Shown: piece after piece, positions 40,394 through 52,951 of the stretch
How positions within the stretch are numbered: the stretch's first letter is position 1
Layout of the letters: each line of letters opens with the position of its first letter
Notes under the pieces: generated by a model
Told to the model about the DNA's origin: nothing
Database searches by the model: none
What the model saw: only the letters and a program-made list of their open reading frames with translations
Origin: Leptasterias polaris
Lineage: Eukaryota > Echinodermata > Asteroidea > Forcipulatida > Asteriidae
DNA: 64,000 nucleotides
NCBI GenBank assembly: GCA_037783415.1
Contig: JAZGTN010000047.1
Span: forward strand, 496,001-560,000
Reading direction: 5' to 3'
Translations under genes and position numbers: made by a program

Positions 40394-40581
40394 CAAGTTC
40401 ACAGAGCTGCTTAAGCAGAAAATATTGCTGAACAATTGTCTGCTAAGCAGAATTGGGCAGGATACCAGTCACAAATTGTACATGTGACATGGTAGTTTGG
40501 CTGGTAACCTTATTCTGGTAAGCGAAATGTAATTGTGCTTAGCTACTTTTTGTGCTTAAGCAGCTCTATGAAATTGGGCCC
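40394..40581 (-). mobile_element. MITE-3 copy 3
   Basis: About 188 bp; the right end AGCTCTATGAAATTGGGCCC is intact. The left end has decayed to TTCACAGAGCTGCTTAAGCA. Confidence 0.85.
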
Positions 40582-41425
40582 TGGTTTCAAACAAAGCACT
40601 GCCTCTCAATCAAGAACTTATTCCTTTATATAGTCATACAAATTATTCAATATTTAGTATTTGCCAAATAATCAAAAGTACCAAAAAAGGTTTCCCAATG
40701 GGTTCAGCCGAGCGCCAACTTCAAAGAAAAAACTTAGCAGAATCTGAAGCACTAAACACGTGACAATTAAGGGGACCAGTCACTTATTTCATGGTAAATA
40801 GGGGAGTAACCTGTTTTGACTAAGCGAAAACTTATTTCTGCTTAGCGTTGATAGTGTTCTCTTTAGCTGTGTAAAACTCCCCCCGGTGTGACCATTCAAA
40901 AGATCTTGTCTCGCGTGTGCATTCAAATTCAAGGCCAGCCAAAGGCAACACAAAAACAGGAATTTCCCACACAACTTTTGCTTGACTTATAAAAAGATAC
41001 TGTTGCTTTGATAAACACACATCAACAAAGATTTCAGTTGGTTGACGATCCAGGAGGTGGATTTTACAATGAGTTCGGTCTTAGCTGAATAATCCATTGA
41101 ACAATATTTATAATCATAATATATCCATAAAAAGAATATTTTCCTGCCCTGCGATCGCCTTTAACCATAGCTGTTATTTTGCACACAGAGAAGTTCTATG
41201 AGCCCGTCTGCACTGTTGTGAAAACGACCGGTTGAATTTTGAACTTTGTAAATAGCACGTAAAGAAGGCGCGAAGATTAAGAACAGTTCACGGTACTATT
41301 AGTTGAGCTGTTACAATTTGGGGTTTAGTTTCTTAAATTACTTACATCGATGAATGTATAGGCCTAATTAATAATTATGGAATAGATGTTAATTTTTGCA
41401 TCGGAGATAAAGAATATAATTTAGT

Positions 41426-41550
41426 TTTTACCCTTACACCGATGTGTGTTAAGCACTGTATACTCAGTACTTGCCTGTGTTTTGTTTGCTCCACAGAACT
41501 CGGGTAAGTATGTATACAGGTGCTTAACACACATCGGTGTAAGGGTAAAA
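41426..41550. mobile_element. foldback MITE with 31 bp perfect arms
   Basis: TTTTACCCTTACACCGATGT starts the left arm, which runs 31 bp to AAGCAC. The right arm, ending AAGGGTAAAA at 41550, is its exact complement. Total 125 bp. The perfect arms suggest recent origin or gene conversion. Confidence 0.8.
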
Positions 41551-41719
41551 CACCAAACTATATTAATTAATTATAGTTTTCAAATACTGAGCTTTATTCT
41601 CATTTACATAACAGTGGATTGTTTTGATATTAGAAAGCGGCTCAGTCTAGGCCTGTTTGTAAACTTTTGAAAGTGACTTCCCCCTCTGTTTGGCAATGTT
41701 AGGTTGAAATAAACGGATT

Positions 41720-42060
41720 TAAAGTGTGTGTACAACATTGGTAATTGCCAAAGACCTGTATCCACACTTGATGTGACCCAACATAATACATGAAATAACA
41801 AACCTGTGAAAGTTTCAGCTCAATCAGTCTTCGGAGTCATGAGAAAACAGTGAAAAAACCCCTTATGTGTTTTAACAAACATCGGAATTTATCCTGCAGG
41901 ATAAAGACTATTATTTTACTCATTTCCTAAAAACTATGACATTTCAAGCAAAACTATTTCACGGGAAGTTTTCCACCATGACCATCTTTATATCATGTAA
42001 GTTATGTGCAAATCTGTGAACATTTATATTTTCATTCTTACCAATGTTGTACACACCCTG
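41720..42060 (-). mobile_element. R1-family element, variant
   Basis: Termini GTGTGTACAACATTGGTAAT and ACCAATGTTGTACACACC are inverted. It is the complement-orientation relative of 27433-27782. Confidence 0.75.
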
Positions 42061-44499
42061 ATACGTGAACCTTTTTCCCCTTTTTTCTCGCTGCTTCAAA
42101 AGACCACGCGGCCTTCTTATATAAGTTTGATTTTAAATCGTCCAATTATTGGCAAATTGCCTGAAACCATGGCTTATGTTTACTTGTCAAACCATTCCAA
42201 TATATCTCTAAAAGAATAATTGAAATCCCGTAACGATTACCAGCGAAGCATCACGTGATCGCTTGGGTCGCGTACCCGAGACTTCCGAATCGATAAGAGG
42301 TGCAATGTATTTAGTCTGACATTCGAGCTTACCTCGCCGCGGTGGAAAGACAGCAAGGTACAATCTGCCGACCTTCGGAAAAACCAATCAAAACGTTGTG
42401 CCACTAAACACAGTTGGGGTTGTCGGTCGACTTTGAAACTGCTAATTTGCCGTCAGTTTTTTTTTTCTCTCGAAAGACCAAGGCTTTTTGGTCTCTTGTA
42501 CATGTATACTTTTGTGATTACAATACTAACGCGTGGAGCGACAATTTAATCCTGGAGCAATGCATAACAGCACTGCACTTTCCTACTGCTTGACGGTTAT
42601 ATAGAGTGAACTAATGCGGTCACGCCTTATGACCAAAGCTAGGGCAACAAACCGTAGATTTTGTTAAAAAAAAAAAAAAAATACGAAAGTTGAGTGGAAC
42701 ACCATAACAGAACACCAAAGCAATTAACTATGAGTAATTTTCGCCATTCTCGTCGTTGTATGGAACTGCAAAGTAGCCATGAGTATAATCTGAGCTCTGT
42801 GTAAAAAAATCACTGCGATTTGAAGCGAGGGACAGAAGTCCTGTGGGTGATGAATCCAAGCCTCCTCCGTTAAGCCATCTCGGCCCTGAAAAGTCAGCGA
42901 GTACCATGGCAGAGCTGGGAGATCCGGCCGTGTTGCTGCTTCATTGATCGGTAGAGATCTGTGTCTAATGTCCTGGTAAGAGAGTTTCAACCCATTCGGT
43001 GTACAATACGTGTATCAGCCATTTCAACGACATTGGTGCTGTCAGAAAAAAATGCCAGAGGTAAGTGGTGTCTCTCAATTTCCCATTAATTCAAATTATG
43101 CTCTTTAAAAAGTTAATTGCATAACGTTGATCATTACGACTACTGAGTTAGGGCAATCCAGACACTGCAGTTTTTAGATACGATCACGACATGATCTGAA
43201 ACAGCTATCTGATAATTGCTATCGGTTATCCATAATGTCCTAATAATAATGGCGAGTGATTATAATTATTGGTGGAGCTACCATTATTGCATTGTGCTCA
43301 CCTTTATCAAAAACAGCTTTGTTTTAAAATCTCAAAGTGAACCTAAAGTTCTCCCAAAAAGGTGGACCGTCAATAAAAATGCACAAAATGGAGTGAACTG
43401 GATCTGGAAAGCCCCTGTGACTTCGTCATTGTGTACCCACGAAGTAGTTGAGTGATATGACAATTGGGCAATGGTAGAAAAGGAGAGTGAACGAATACTA
43501 GAAAATGAAAGAGTTATACCTGCATGGCGTACCCACTCAATGCACACCCTGACCCCGTTGACCCCCCAGTAGGGGAGTTGCCATAGTGACAGTGCGCGTA
43601 CATGGACAGATTATCAGAATCTGAAGTATAGTAAATACGCCTTATTGATAAGCCAGTCACTCTACTTACTGACATTATAAGAATGTGCCACTTTTGCAGA
43701 AAGTTATATATTTTGTCTATTGATTTTAGTTACGGAAATAACATTTTCTTTCTCATTTTGTTGACATTTTGTTGCCATTTTTGTGATTTGACTTCGTTTT
43801 GCAATTGTAATATTATTCTGTCGAGAAGAGCATTGTTTTGATATTGTTCAAGCAGTGTGCAAGTTTGCCGTTGTTCACATAATTAGATTCTCCATCCCTC
43901 GTCGTACATTGACGAATAATGGGGTGCCTCAGGGATCACTTTTTGGCCCCAGAAATTAGAGTAGGCGGTAACAAACGAACTCATACGTTTTGCGTGCCTT
44001 CTGCACATTTAAGATCTCTAAACCATTTCAGTGACACAGAAAGAGGTTGACTTGGTCCGGGTTTAATCCCGCTCCGGATTTTCCAGTGTAATATTTCAGC
44101 TTTACTGTAGATAGGTTGTTTGTATAAGGGGACGGTAATATGAGTGTGAAAAATCCCTCTATCTGCCCCAAGCTGCTTGAAAAAAGAAGATTTTGAATCC
44201 GATCTCTAATAGGAAGTTTCTATATAAAGAATCACGGTACTCTGCAAATTATCGTCCGGAACACTCCCTTCCAAATTTGAAATTCAATATTTGTACAAAC
44301 AACCTCAAGTTTGAAGGAAGATAGTTTGCATTTGCTGTCGTCACATTGTGTTTTCTTTGGTATGCAACGTCTCCAATAATCTCACGGGAATAAGTCGTTA
44401 GCGGAAAAACGAGAACTCGAAACCGATTAAAGGAATTGATTTTGAAATCCTTCCCGTAAGATCATGCTCCCAGACTTGACCCGCCCTCCTAGTATGAAC

Positions 44500-44513
44500 G
44501 TTGCCATGGTAAC
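44500..44513. promoter_or_regulatory. candidate RFX X-box
   Basis: GTTGCCATGGTAAC fits the X-box form GTTNCC-AT-GGNAAC bound by RFX factors in ciliary gene promoters. No adjoining exon was identified. Sequence around it is GC-richer than its surroundings (GGCGCCAACGCATGGCC nearby). Confidence 0.4.
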
Positions 44514-45600
44514 TGGGTTTGTTTGCACGCACGTGTTGGCGCCAACGCATGGCCAGCTAGCCTCCATGTACGCATGTCTGACACCGGTATGTGATGACAA
44601 TTTTGCAGTATTGTATTGTTTCTGTTTTAATGAAATGTTCCGACAGGTGAGCCTGGATTTGAATTGAGGCATATCTTTGTGTTGGCGGGGTTTGGGGTTG
44701 GGGTGGGCGGTACTGGCAGTTTTAGTGAAATGATTTAGGCGTACCCATGTAACGTCTTCAAGAAAAGAAACAATTGTTAAAAGAAACAATTGTTATTTTT
44801 CCCCCCTCAGGCTTTGTCCGTAGTCTGTCTTAGTTAGGAAGATTGTTCCTGTATTTCTTCATGGTTTTACAATTAGGCTTTATGGAGGAAGCAACCGTCT
44901 TTATTGGCTTACATCCCATTCTGATTATTGGCTACACGATCGAACCAACGGCTTCCATTCCGGCTGTGATGAAGTATAGGACGTCCTTAGCAACACCTTA
45001 GCAGCAGTCGTAGCCGTTTAAAGAAGAGCAAGTTAAACTTGTTTTTTGTTTCTCGTTTTTATATCATGTATAGGGCTGTTCCCCACAAGCCTCGGCTGAT
45101 TTGAACACCCTCCTAACTCATAGCCTAGATTGTAACATTTTGCAGTAACATTTGCATTGGTCGTGTTTACTTTTTTCTTGCATTGTACTACTATAAATTT
45201 GTCCACATGATTTTGTATTTTCTTATTGTGAGTACGGAAATAAATTTTTGATGGAATTGAATTGAAAAACTCACAGTGGCTTATGAAGCCCAAGCCACGA
45301 TCGATATGACATTTTTGTCGCATCTTGTTGTGCATAGTTTATATGATTGACGTGTCTACCAGCCAAGTGTCCTGGATTACATTCACGCCAACAAGCAGGG
45401 GGTCTCATCATCCTACAAATTGTATTCCTTAATCCCTTCTTAATCCGATCAGTCAGGTGGAAGAACATATTAACGAGCTTTGCTGTCTTACCCCACGTGG
45501 TATTTTATACATCATTGCCGGTAATTACGGAGCTCCACATGCTTTAAAAACCAAGGCGCTTCTCAAGTACTTGGTTTGATGTAACGTCTAATAACCAAGC

Positions 45601-45775
45601 ATGGACCTTATGCATATGACGTCATTTGAGTAGGGCGCCCTCGCCTAGAGGTCAAAAGGAAGCCCGTTCATTGGCCAGTCCTGTGCGCCGCGCGTACAAA
45701 TCAGCGCGTTTCCATTGTTTCATCATCAGTTTACCTCCAAGATGGCGGCTTGGTGACGTCAATGCATAAGGTCTA
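45601..45775 (+). mobile_element. MITE-1 copy 4
   Basis: 175 bp; the left end reads ATGGACC in place of ATAGACC. Both TGACGTCA sites, the reverse CCAAT box and AAGATGGCGGC are kept. Confidence 0.9.
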
Positions 45776-47279
45776 TTGATGATGACGTTGTCCGTGGATA
45801 TGTTCTTGATCTGCTGTTGAGCTAATCCTCTGTAAGTCCCAAGGAAAGGTCTCAAGTGTCACAGGAGGAGGGTCATGTTGGATCTTTAAGGAGCTTTATT
45901 AAGTGACTTCGGTGGAGTCAATACAGATGACTTAAAGACATACATAGAAGAAGCTCTTTTCAGACCCCCGGGTGGGAACTTCAAGTTTAATGAGTAGTTT
46001 GAAGTTCTCTTAGAGAGGAAGCTGCCTCATCTCTAATGCTGGCAGTCTTCTTGAAAACAATGAATCCCGTTAAGACATTGTGATTGAGGCCACTATAGCC
46101 TATCCCCAGGTTTGTGATGAATGTTTCCTAAAAAAGGGGATCGATGCAGTATTGGTAAAAATGCCTGTAGTTTCTCAGCTTAGCTAACACTGCATCGACT
46201 TGTTAATGCCCTGCAAAAAAGGGACGTTTTTAGCGCGCGCTGTCATATTTCAATGTTCCCATTGTCTTAACCACACCGTATACACACTGGTCAGCTCAAA
46301 TGCCATTGTATCTTTAGCTGCACCATGCCACACATCCTTGGGGCTCGGGGTGTCAATCAACATGGGACAGTGCTTTGCTTAGGATGGGGCTGGGCTAAAC
46401 TCCGATAGCATTCTCCGTGTACAAAATCGGTATGTCAATAATATTGTCAATGGTAGATGAAACCAAATAACAAAACTTAGTTAATAAGTTAAGCCAACAA
46501 ATACACACAAACTAATCCAGGCAATACATGGACATGTTAACAACACACTTGGATAAAAAGAATCGTTGAACAAAAATGCTAAACAAACTCTCTTTATATA
46601 AACCTATGGATAAAGCATGGGAGCATATTATGCTGACAACGTACACCACAGGGGAGTTGCAACCAAACGGGTCTCTCACTCTGCAGGTTGAACCGAGTTA
46701 TGAATATCCATGTAGGACCATAGACTGAAAGGACCACGACTGCCAGATTTCTACCTGTGTCTCGTAGTAAAGTGGTACGGCTGGTCCATGGATGGACCAT
46801 GGATGGACACAAGGTCCGCACTGTTTAGGGTATAATGCCTCCCAGGGATTAAAAAACCCAGTAGAGAGGTCTTGGAATAGAGGGAGATGTAATCAAGCAG
46901 TTTGAGCTGGGGAGATCGTGTGGAGGTTTTGTTGGCGGAACACTGTGCTCTGTTATGGTTTTCCTACATTCTGTGACGAGTCTTGTCGATATTAACTCTA
47001 CATGCAACATGATTTGAATACCTTAGAGTTATTGCTAGCTCGAGCCGGAAATGTTCAGTTTGTCTTCTGCTCCAATTGCTCTTATAAGCATTCCTACCTC
47101 CATATTATAAGTAAGCCTTTTTTGAGTTGACATGGACAACATTTTGGAACTGAGAAGAACTTTGGAAATAATATGTCACACAGTCAGTCTTTATTGTGAG
47201 TATTCGATTTCAAAGATTTATTTTGAACAAAATGGTGGAAGTTACGTATTCTTAGGAGAAATAAATATACATTTTTTCT
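45776..47279. other. gene-less stretch
   Basis: No supported exon, RNA gene or clear repeat was identified. A TCCATGGATGGACCATGGATGG direct/palindromic patch lies near 46785-46806. Confidence 0.35.
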
Positions 47280-47660
47280 TAAAGGCACTGGACACGTTTG
47301 GTAATTACTCAAAATATATATTATTATTAGCATAAAAATTTACTTGGTAACGAGCAACGGAGAGCTGTTGATAGTATAACACATTGTGAGAAACGACTCC
47401 CTCTGAAGTAACGTAGTTTTTGAGAAAGAGGTAATTTCTCACTAAAATAATAAAAGACTTCTGGCCAGAAGCCTTTTATTCCTATCTGAAAGCACACTAG
47501 TTTGTACAACAAGGGTGTTTTTTCTTTCATCATTTTCTTGCAACTTCAATGACCGATTGAGCCGAAATTTTCACAGGCTTGTTATTTTATGCATATTTTG
47601 GGATACACCAAGTGAGAATACTGGTCTTTGACAATTACAAAACGTGTTCAGTGCCTTTAA
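47280..47660 (+). mobile_element. R1-family element, AAAGGCACTGGACACG type
   Basis: AAAGGCACTGGACACGTTTG at the left, AAACGTGTTCAGTGCCTTT at the right, inverted. Inner GACTTCTGGCCAGAAGCC is a palindrome. It is joined directly to the next copy through a shared TTTAAAGG. Confidence 0.85.
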
Positions 47661-48019
47661 AGGTATTATACAGGATTGGTAGAGCTGACAAAATAATCAC
47701 AGACAGTGTTCATGTTTTGTGTGATCAACCACATACATGAAATAACAAACCTGTGAAAATTTGAGCTCAATTGGTCATCGAGGTCACGAGAAAATAGTGA
47801 AAAGAGACCTTATGTGTTTTCTGTTTTTCAAACATCGAGTTTATTATCGCGCGCGATAACAACTATTGTTTTACTAATTTCTCAGAAACGATAGCATTTT
47901 AGGCAGAAATATTTTAAGGAACCCTTTCTACCATTACTTACTTTAAATCATGTAAGTTATGTGTGAATCTGTGAACATTTGTGTTTTTCGATCTTACCAA
48001 TAGTGTTCAGTGCCTTTAA
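47657..48019 (-). mobile_element. R1-family element, inverted copy
   Basis: Complement of 4561-4928 and 35011-35379, beginning AAAGGTATTATACAGGATTG and ending CAATAGTGTTCAGTGCCTTT. It abuts the preceding R1 copy head to tail. Confidence 0.85.
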
Positions 48020-48525
48020 GGGCTAGTGGAGCTTTGGGACCTGATGACAGGTGGTTGTGAATTTGGGAGCTGTGGTTGTGGTTGGTGGTTGGGGTGCGGT
48101 GGTGGGGGTGGGGCAGAAGGGATGCGTGTGCCGTAGTTAGTGCTGTGCTTTAATTTCCTCAAATCAACTTTATAGCAAACTACAGGGTTGTGAGGCTGCT
48201 AATAAGTAGATCATCCTGCTTAGAAAATCTCTGCGCAACAATGTAAACCAAATTGTGGCGTTTTTTCCTGGCACCTTGTTTCTGCTAACCGTGAGTTTTT
48301 GTGCATATCACAGCAGGCATATATTCTTCCTATAGTCTGATTTCCGATTTTTTGTTGCCTTTGGAAATATCAGACAAATCATGATTAGATAGCGTGAAAA
48401 GTCTATCAAAGCCTACATGTGTACATCATATAGGTCATTCATTGTTCTCAATAAATGTTTCTATGTTTTGCCAAGTCCTAATTATCATGCCCGATACCGT
48501 GCTTTATACATAACTGGGCCCAGCC

Positions 48526-48797
48526 TATACAGCAATCCTTCACCGATCTTGAACTCTTGGTGGCAGCAGATACCGCCATTATTGCGGTGGTACCTGGGTG
48601 GTACTGCGCTGCCTAGCGACGGGTTTAAGCGATTTGCAAAGTGAAAGTCCAATAACCCGCGACTGATCAAATGATCGCCGTGTAGCCCAAACCTTATACC
48701 AGTCGCTAGGCAGCGCAGTACCACCCAGGTACACCGCAGTAATGGAGGCATATCTGCTGCCACCAAGAGTTCAAGATCGGTGAAGGATTGCTGTATA
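48526..48797. mobile_element. foldback element with ~95 bp arms
   Basis: Left arm 48526-48620 starts TATACAGCAATCCTTCACCG; right arm 48702-48797 is its near-complete complement, ending GGATTGCTGTATA. The spacer is about 80 bp. The 143-codon minus-strand ORF across it is an arm artefact. Confidence 0.8.
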
Positions 48798-49305
48798 GCA
48801 GAAACAATTTTTTTTCCACAAACGGTTGTCCATAACAATTTGATTCCCGCTATCCAAGCGGGTCTGACGCATCTATGATGACAGTTTTTTTTACACTTTT
48901 GTCTTGACCCGGGCAATTTTAAAAATGTATATATGTACTTTTACGGTCCGAAGATTTAAAATAAATAAATAAATAAATAAATGATGAATCTATTGTTAAG
49001 AACGAAGGCCCCGAGAGAACATGATAAAGTAACAGCCAGTGGGTTACAAATTGGCAAGTGTTCAGGTTTGACCGTCTTTATTGTCCGGAAAATACTTGGA
49101 AGTTGAGATTTCTCTTTCGGTGGGACATGCGAGGTCAGCTCATGATTGACATTTTTTACTTGATATTAATTTAGCAATTGGGTTATACTCTGATTCCATA
49201 GAATAAAACACGGAAAATTACCTCATATAATTGGAATTCACTTGAGAGATCGGCGACAAAATAGTTTGAACTTAGATCAACTTCAAATATATTTATACTT
49301 AACGT

Positions 49306-49652
49306 AAAGGGAATGTATATGTTTGGTAATTACTCTTAAAATCAATGGCAATTAAAACTTGTACAGTAGTTTTTGATAGCATAAAGCATTCTGAAAAAAC
49401 ATTTCACTTCGAAGTGATGCTGTTTACTGGAAAAAATATATCAGTTTTTATCCCCCAAAATTGGAATCTGAGAAACTTTTCTTTCAGAATTATTCTTCCT
49501 GCGTGGACAAAACCGCTCAAGATATTCGGTGGTATCTGAAAAACGCTACCACCTTTTGAAATGAAATTTTCACACGATAGTTTTATTATGTATAGGCCTA
49601 CATTTATTTAATCGACTCCGGTTCCAAAAACCATTATACTTTGCCTTTAATC
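49306..49652 (+). mobile_element. R1-family element, diverged
   Basis: Starts TAAAGGGAATGTATATGTTT, ends TATACTTTGCCTTTAA. It matches 21797-22172 along its length, including TTATTCTTCCTGCGTGGACA. Confidence 0.65.
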
Positions 49653-50521
49653 TTACAGTTCAACGGGGAGAGTATAGCATGATACGCGAAGGGATTCCAG
49701 AAACGATGGTGTTCGTTAGCGAAAACGTCTAGATACCAGACACTAACGATTAAACAATTGTACTGTCCGAAATAGGCGTCAATACGGCTGTGGCTATTGG
49801 CTTTTACTTCATTTGAATGATATTAGGTAGAATGATGCAAAAGCCGTAGCCACAATGTGCAGAAGCTTAGAAAAAGTTTACCTTCCCGCCTGATCGCATG
49901 TCATTTTCTGCTTTACGATTTACATACTTTCTTTCATTCACACATCCTTTATAAGCCCATTTGACATGCAGCTGTGCCAACTGGAGAACTCTTGAGCCTT
50001 GCCGAATCCTTGCTCCATGCCCAAATGTAGTTTCCTCAGCTTCGAGCTTGGTTTACTCATTGGGGTTCAGTCTATATTACAAACTGATTGCAACCATAGC
50101 CCTTGGGTATCCCCAACTCACTACCACTCCTCCATGCTATAACTGAAAGGGCCCGTAAAAAGCATATTCTCTGCCACTAGCCGTGATTTGGTTCTTGTAT
50201 CATAGAACGAAATTCAAGTTAGATCCCACCCAGATTCAAGTCAACCGCAGCCCTTCTCTCAACTGAAATGCGTGTCGACCTCAGCTGTTAAAGAACATCT
50301 TCTGTTGGCCCTCAGAACCCTTAGGCCTTGAGTAAACTCCACACCCCGATTTTAACCATCTTTTGAGATTTCCGATTAGAGTGTTTTTTTGCTTTAGTAC
50401 TCGACTCTTTCCTTTAAAAACTTTCGTAGACTGAAACTGACCTGAAAGCGTTCATCCGGGAGCTGTTTAGCCCCACTATGTTGCTTTAGTGTTGAAATAG
50501 AAATTTCCCACTTGTAAAACT

Positions 50522-50755
50522 ATAGATAGTTCCCAGTAGACGCCATCTTTACGGGCAAATCGCATTTTGGCTTGCAGGCGCGTCAAGCGCTCAAATTATT
50601 AACGCAGCCGCGTCAATCATTAACCAATCATGCAATGAGTTTGGTGAAATGTGCGCGTGCTGCACGCCGTTCTCACGCGTAACGCATGACTTTGTGTTCC
50701 AAATTGCCCGTAAAGATGGCCGACTTACGTCATAGTCATACTGCAACCTATCTAT
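50522..50755 (+). mobile_element. MITE-2 copy 4
   Basis: 234 bp, the usual ends, with a small CATAGT duplication near the right end. Confidence 0.9.
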
Positions 50756-50760
50756 ATAAT

Positions 50761-50927
50761 TTTTTTTTTATGCCATGCGTAAATATCGCGTCCGGCACGC
50801 GGGATTTTAATTGAACTCCTTGCATGATTGGTTGGTGAACCACTTGGCTGCGTAAAAAAATAACGCTCGACGCGGCTCGAAGCCAAAACCCAACTGAAGA
50901 TGGCGCCTCTCAGGAGCTATTCATAGA
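50761..50927 (-). mobile_element. diverged MITE-2 relative
   Basis: Holds diverged versions of MITE-2 blocks in reverse order: a GATTGGTTGGTGAACCAC block, GCTGCGTAAAAAAATAACGCTCGACGCGG-like text (split here: GCTGCGTAA, CGCTCGACGCGG) and AAGCCAAAACCCAACTGAAG before GATGGCGCC. It sits 5 bp from copy 4 in opposite orientation. Confidence 0.55.
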
Positions 50928-51085
50928 CCATGTGACCTGTGACATCACACGTTTACAAAAGAGCCACAGAGCCTGGACTTCCTGCAGGCACAGTTTGTAC
51001 GCAGCTCAATGGAAGAATATTATGCTAAATCTTATGTTTTATGGAGATTGCACTGTCTGATTTTTCTCAACTTTTTATAGGCCTA
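50927..51085 (-). repeat. R2 repeat, copy 2 (uninterrupted)
   Basis: ATAGACCATGTGACCTGTGA to TTTTTCTCAACTTTTT. It is the complement of 24014-24213 without the 34-base palindromic insert. Confidence 0.65.
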
Positions 51086-51981
51086 TGAAGAAAGGGGGGA
51101 CACCTCAAAAGCTGTACAGCTGTTGCTTTTGTAACCCTTGAATTTATGTGAAAATCATGACACAAAATGTTGATTTTCTCATAATGGCTTGTGTAGTATC
51201 TTGCCTGTCAGGAAATGCATTAGAATGTAGGCCTACAAGGTTACTATTTCTGTGAAAAAAGGTAACATGGTCTACACGATGGGAGATTTGCTTATTTCAT
51301 TAAACAAAGATTAGGAAAAGTATTGTACCGAAATGAAGCAACACGCTGCAATAAAATTTTAGTAACGAACATTTTAGCAGTTTATGATTGATGTCCGAAC
51401 ACCTTTAGAATGTTGCATTCATCTGACCCTCTATAGTCAGCCAAATGCAAACCTCATGACTGTCAGCAATGACCGACCGATCTATTACCCTACACTCCCT
51501 TGACCCATAAATTCCTCAGCAAGACCTACCCCCTCTGGCCTCCCTGAGGGGGGAAGGAACAACCACAGGCATTTACAGCGAGCTTCAGTAATTAATAATT
51601 CAACTGTTTTCCCCCCAGTACTTCTTGGATTGCGAAATAGGAAAATAGTATTCATTTATAAGATTATTTTGATGGTGTCTATCTCTGAAATGCTTTTGAT
51701 AAGTCACTGTTGTTAACGAATATTTCTAATGTGGAATGTTGATTTATAACTATGTCCCTCTATCATAGATATGCCCATCTGCCAAAATATACATTAATAC
51801 AACTTTAAAAACTGGTACACGAAATCGCTAGTTAATACTTTTATTCGAGTACAGTGCGAACACTCAGTGAACAGAACATGCTGGGTCAAGTAATTCGAAT
51901 CGAGGCAATAGTATCGAAACCGAGGCTATGATGCCAAAAGCCAATCTGGCTTCTATGTTGTGGCTCATAATTTAATAATCT

Positions 51982-52350
51982 ACAGGATTGTCAGAGCTGG
52001 AAAAAATAGTTACAGACAGTGATCATCCCTTGTGTGGTCAACCCTACACATAAAATAACAACCCTGTTGAAATTTGGGCTTAATCCGTTGCGTGAGTCAG
52101 GAGAAAATACTGAAAAAACCGTGCACAGTTTTCACCATGTAAACACATTGTCCTTAATTTGGGTTCTAACAACCGAAAGTAGCAGTTGTGTTTTTATAAA
52201 GGTTTTCAGATACAGTTTTCTTGAATATGACATCACTTCAGAGGGAAATATTAAGTTCACAGGAAAAAATTGTTCTACTATGAACTTTATATCAGTGAGT
52301 TCAAATTAAACAATCATGTTTTTTTCAATCATCAGCAATCATGTATAATA
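51982..52350 (-). mobile_element. R1-family element, decayed
   Basis: CTACAGGATTGTCAGAGCTG at the left and ATGTATAATACATTTAATG at the right; it resembles the 6590-6900 fragment more than the canonical copies. Confidence 0.5.
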
Positions 52351-52855
52351 CATTTAATGTTGTATTTAGATACAGCATGGATACAGAGAGCCAAACCAAG
52401 ATGGCTATACATGTACGTGCGACCCATTCTGTCATGCCCAATTCCCGCAAGGATCTGTTTTGTGTCCACTGTACACACTAAACGCAGCGTCCGTTTCGTT
52501 CAAATCAGTTCGAGCAATGAACCGTCGAGGGTCATCATAATATTATTATGGTGTTAGATTTAAGGCCTCAACTATTCCATCTAAACAAGTCGCATAAAGG
52601 CCAAATTCTACGTCAAATTTACTGGAAGGAGTTTGAAGAAAAATCCTGCGATACATTTGAGTTGCGCATTTCGTGTGGTACCCTGTATTGTACTTGTTAA
52701 CATAGAAGGTCATTTAATCCCATGGGTTTTACAATGTGTCGTCAGGGCCCACTGACTGGTACGTCACACCCACGCAGCTGCATGCAGCCAGTGATCTCTC
52801 CAGAGACCTACGCTCACCTTGTGGTTTTACACTCTCTTTTTTGTTCCATTTTCAG

Positions 52856-52951
52856 AATGGTTGTAGAGAGATTCAATCTTCGAGCTTCTTAAGAAGACAG
52901 ACGCCTCAGGTTTGAGAACTCCTCAGGACGAAGAAGTCCATGTGATGTAAG
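52856..52951 (+). other. possible non-coding exon
   Basis: A pyrimidine-rich acceptor (TTTTTTGTTCCATTTTCAG) precedes 96 bp that end in a donor GTGAGC. All frames are short. It could be an upstream 5' UTR exon of the RASSF gene or of an lncRNA; only splice-site quality supports it. Confidence 0.25.

Larger units (their letters stand above)
36312..44499. other. gene-poor stretch
   Basis: No complete gene supported. Contents: foldbacks at 37164-37300 and 41426-41550, a LINE remnant (38690-38960), a tRNA-like SINE head (39688-39760), one weak terminal-exon candidate (39836-39993), MITE-3 copy 3 and an R1 copy at 41720-42060. A minus-strand frame at 42727-42975 with a fair acceptor (CTCTCTTACCAG) is noted as too weak to call. 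Confidence 0.4.

Noticed and set aside
42727..42990. C-terminal exon on the minus strand
   Set aside because: An acceptor CTCTCTTACCAG is present, but two frames are open, neither matches a family and no partner exon was found.
44427..44789. 120-codon minus-strand ORF
   Set aside because: Composition is not protein-like and a second ORF overlaps it on the other strand.
48485..48916. 143-codon minus-strand ORF
   Set aside because: It is produced by the two complementary arms of a foldback element.
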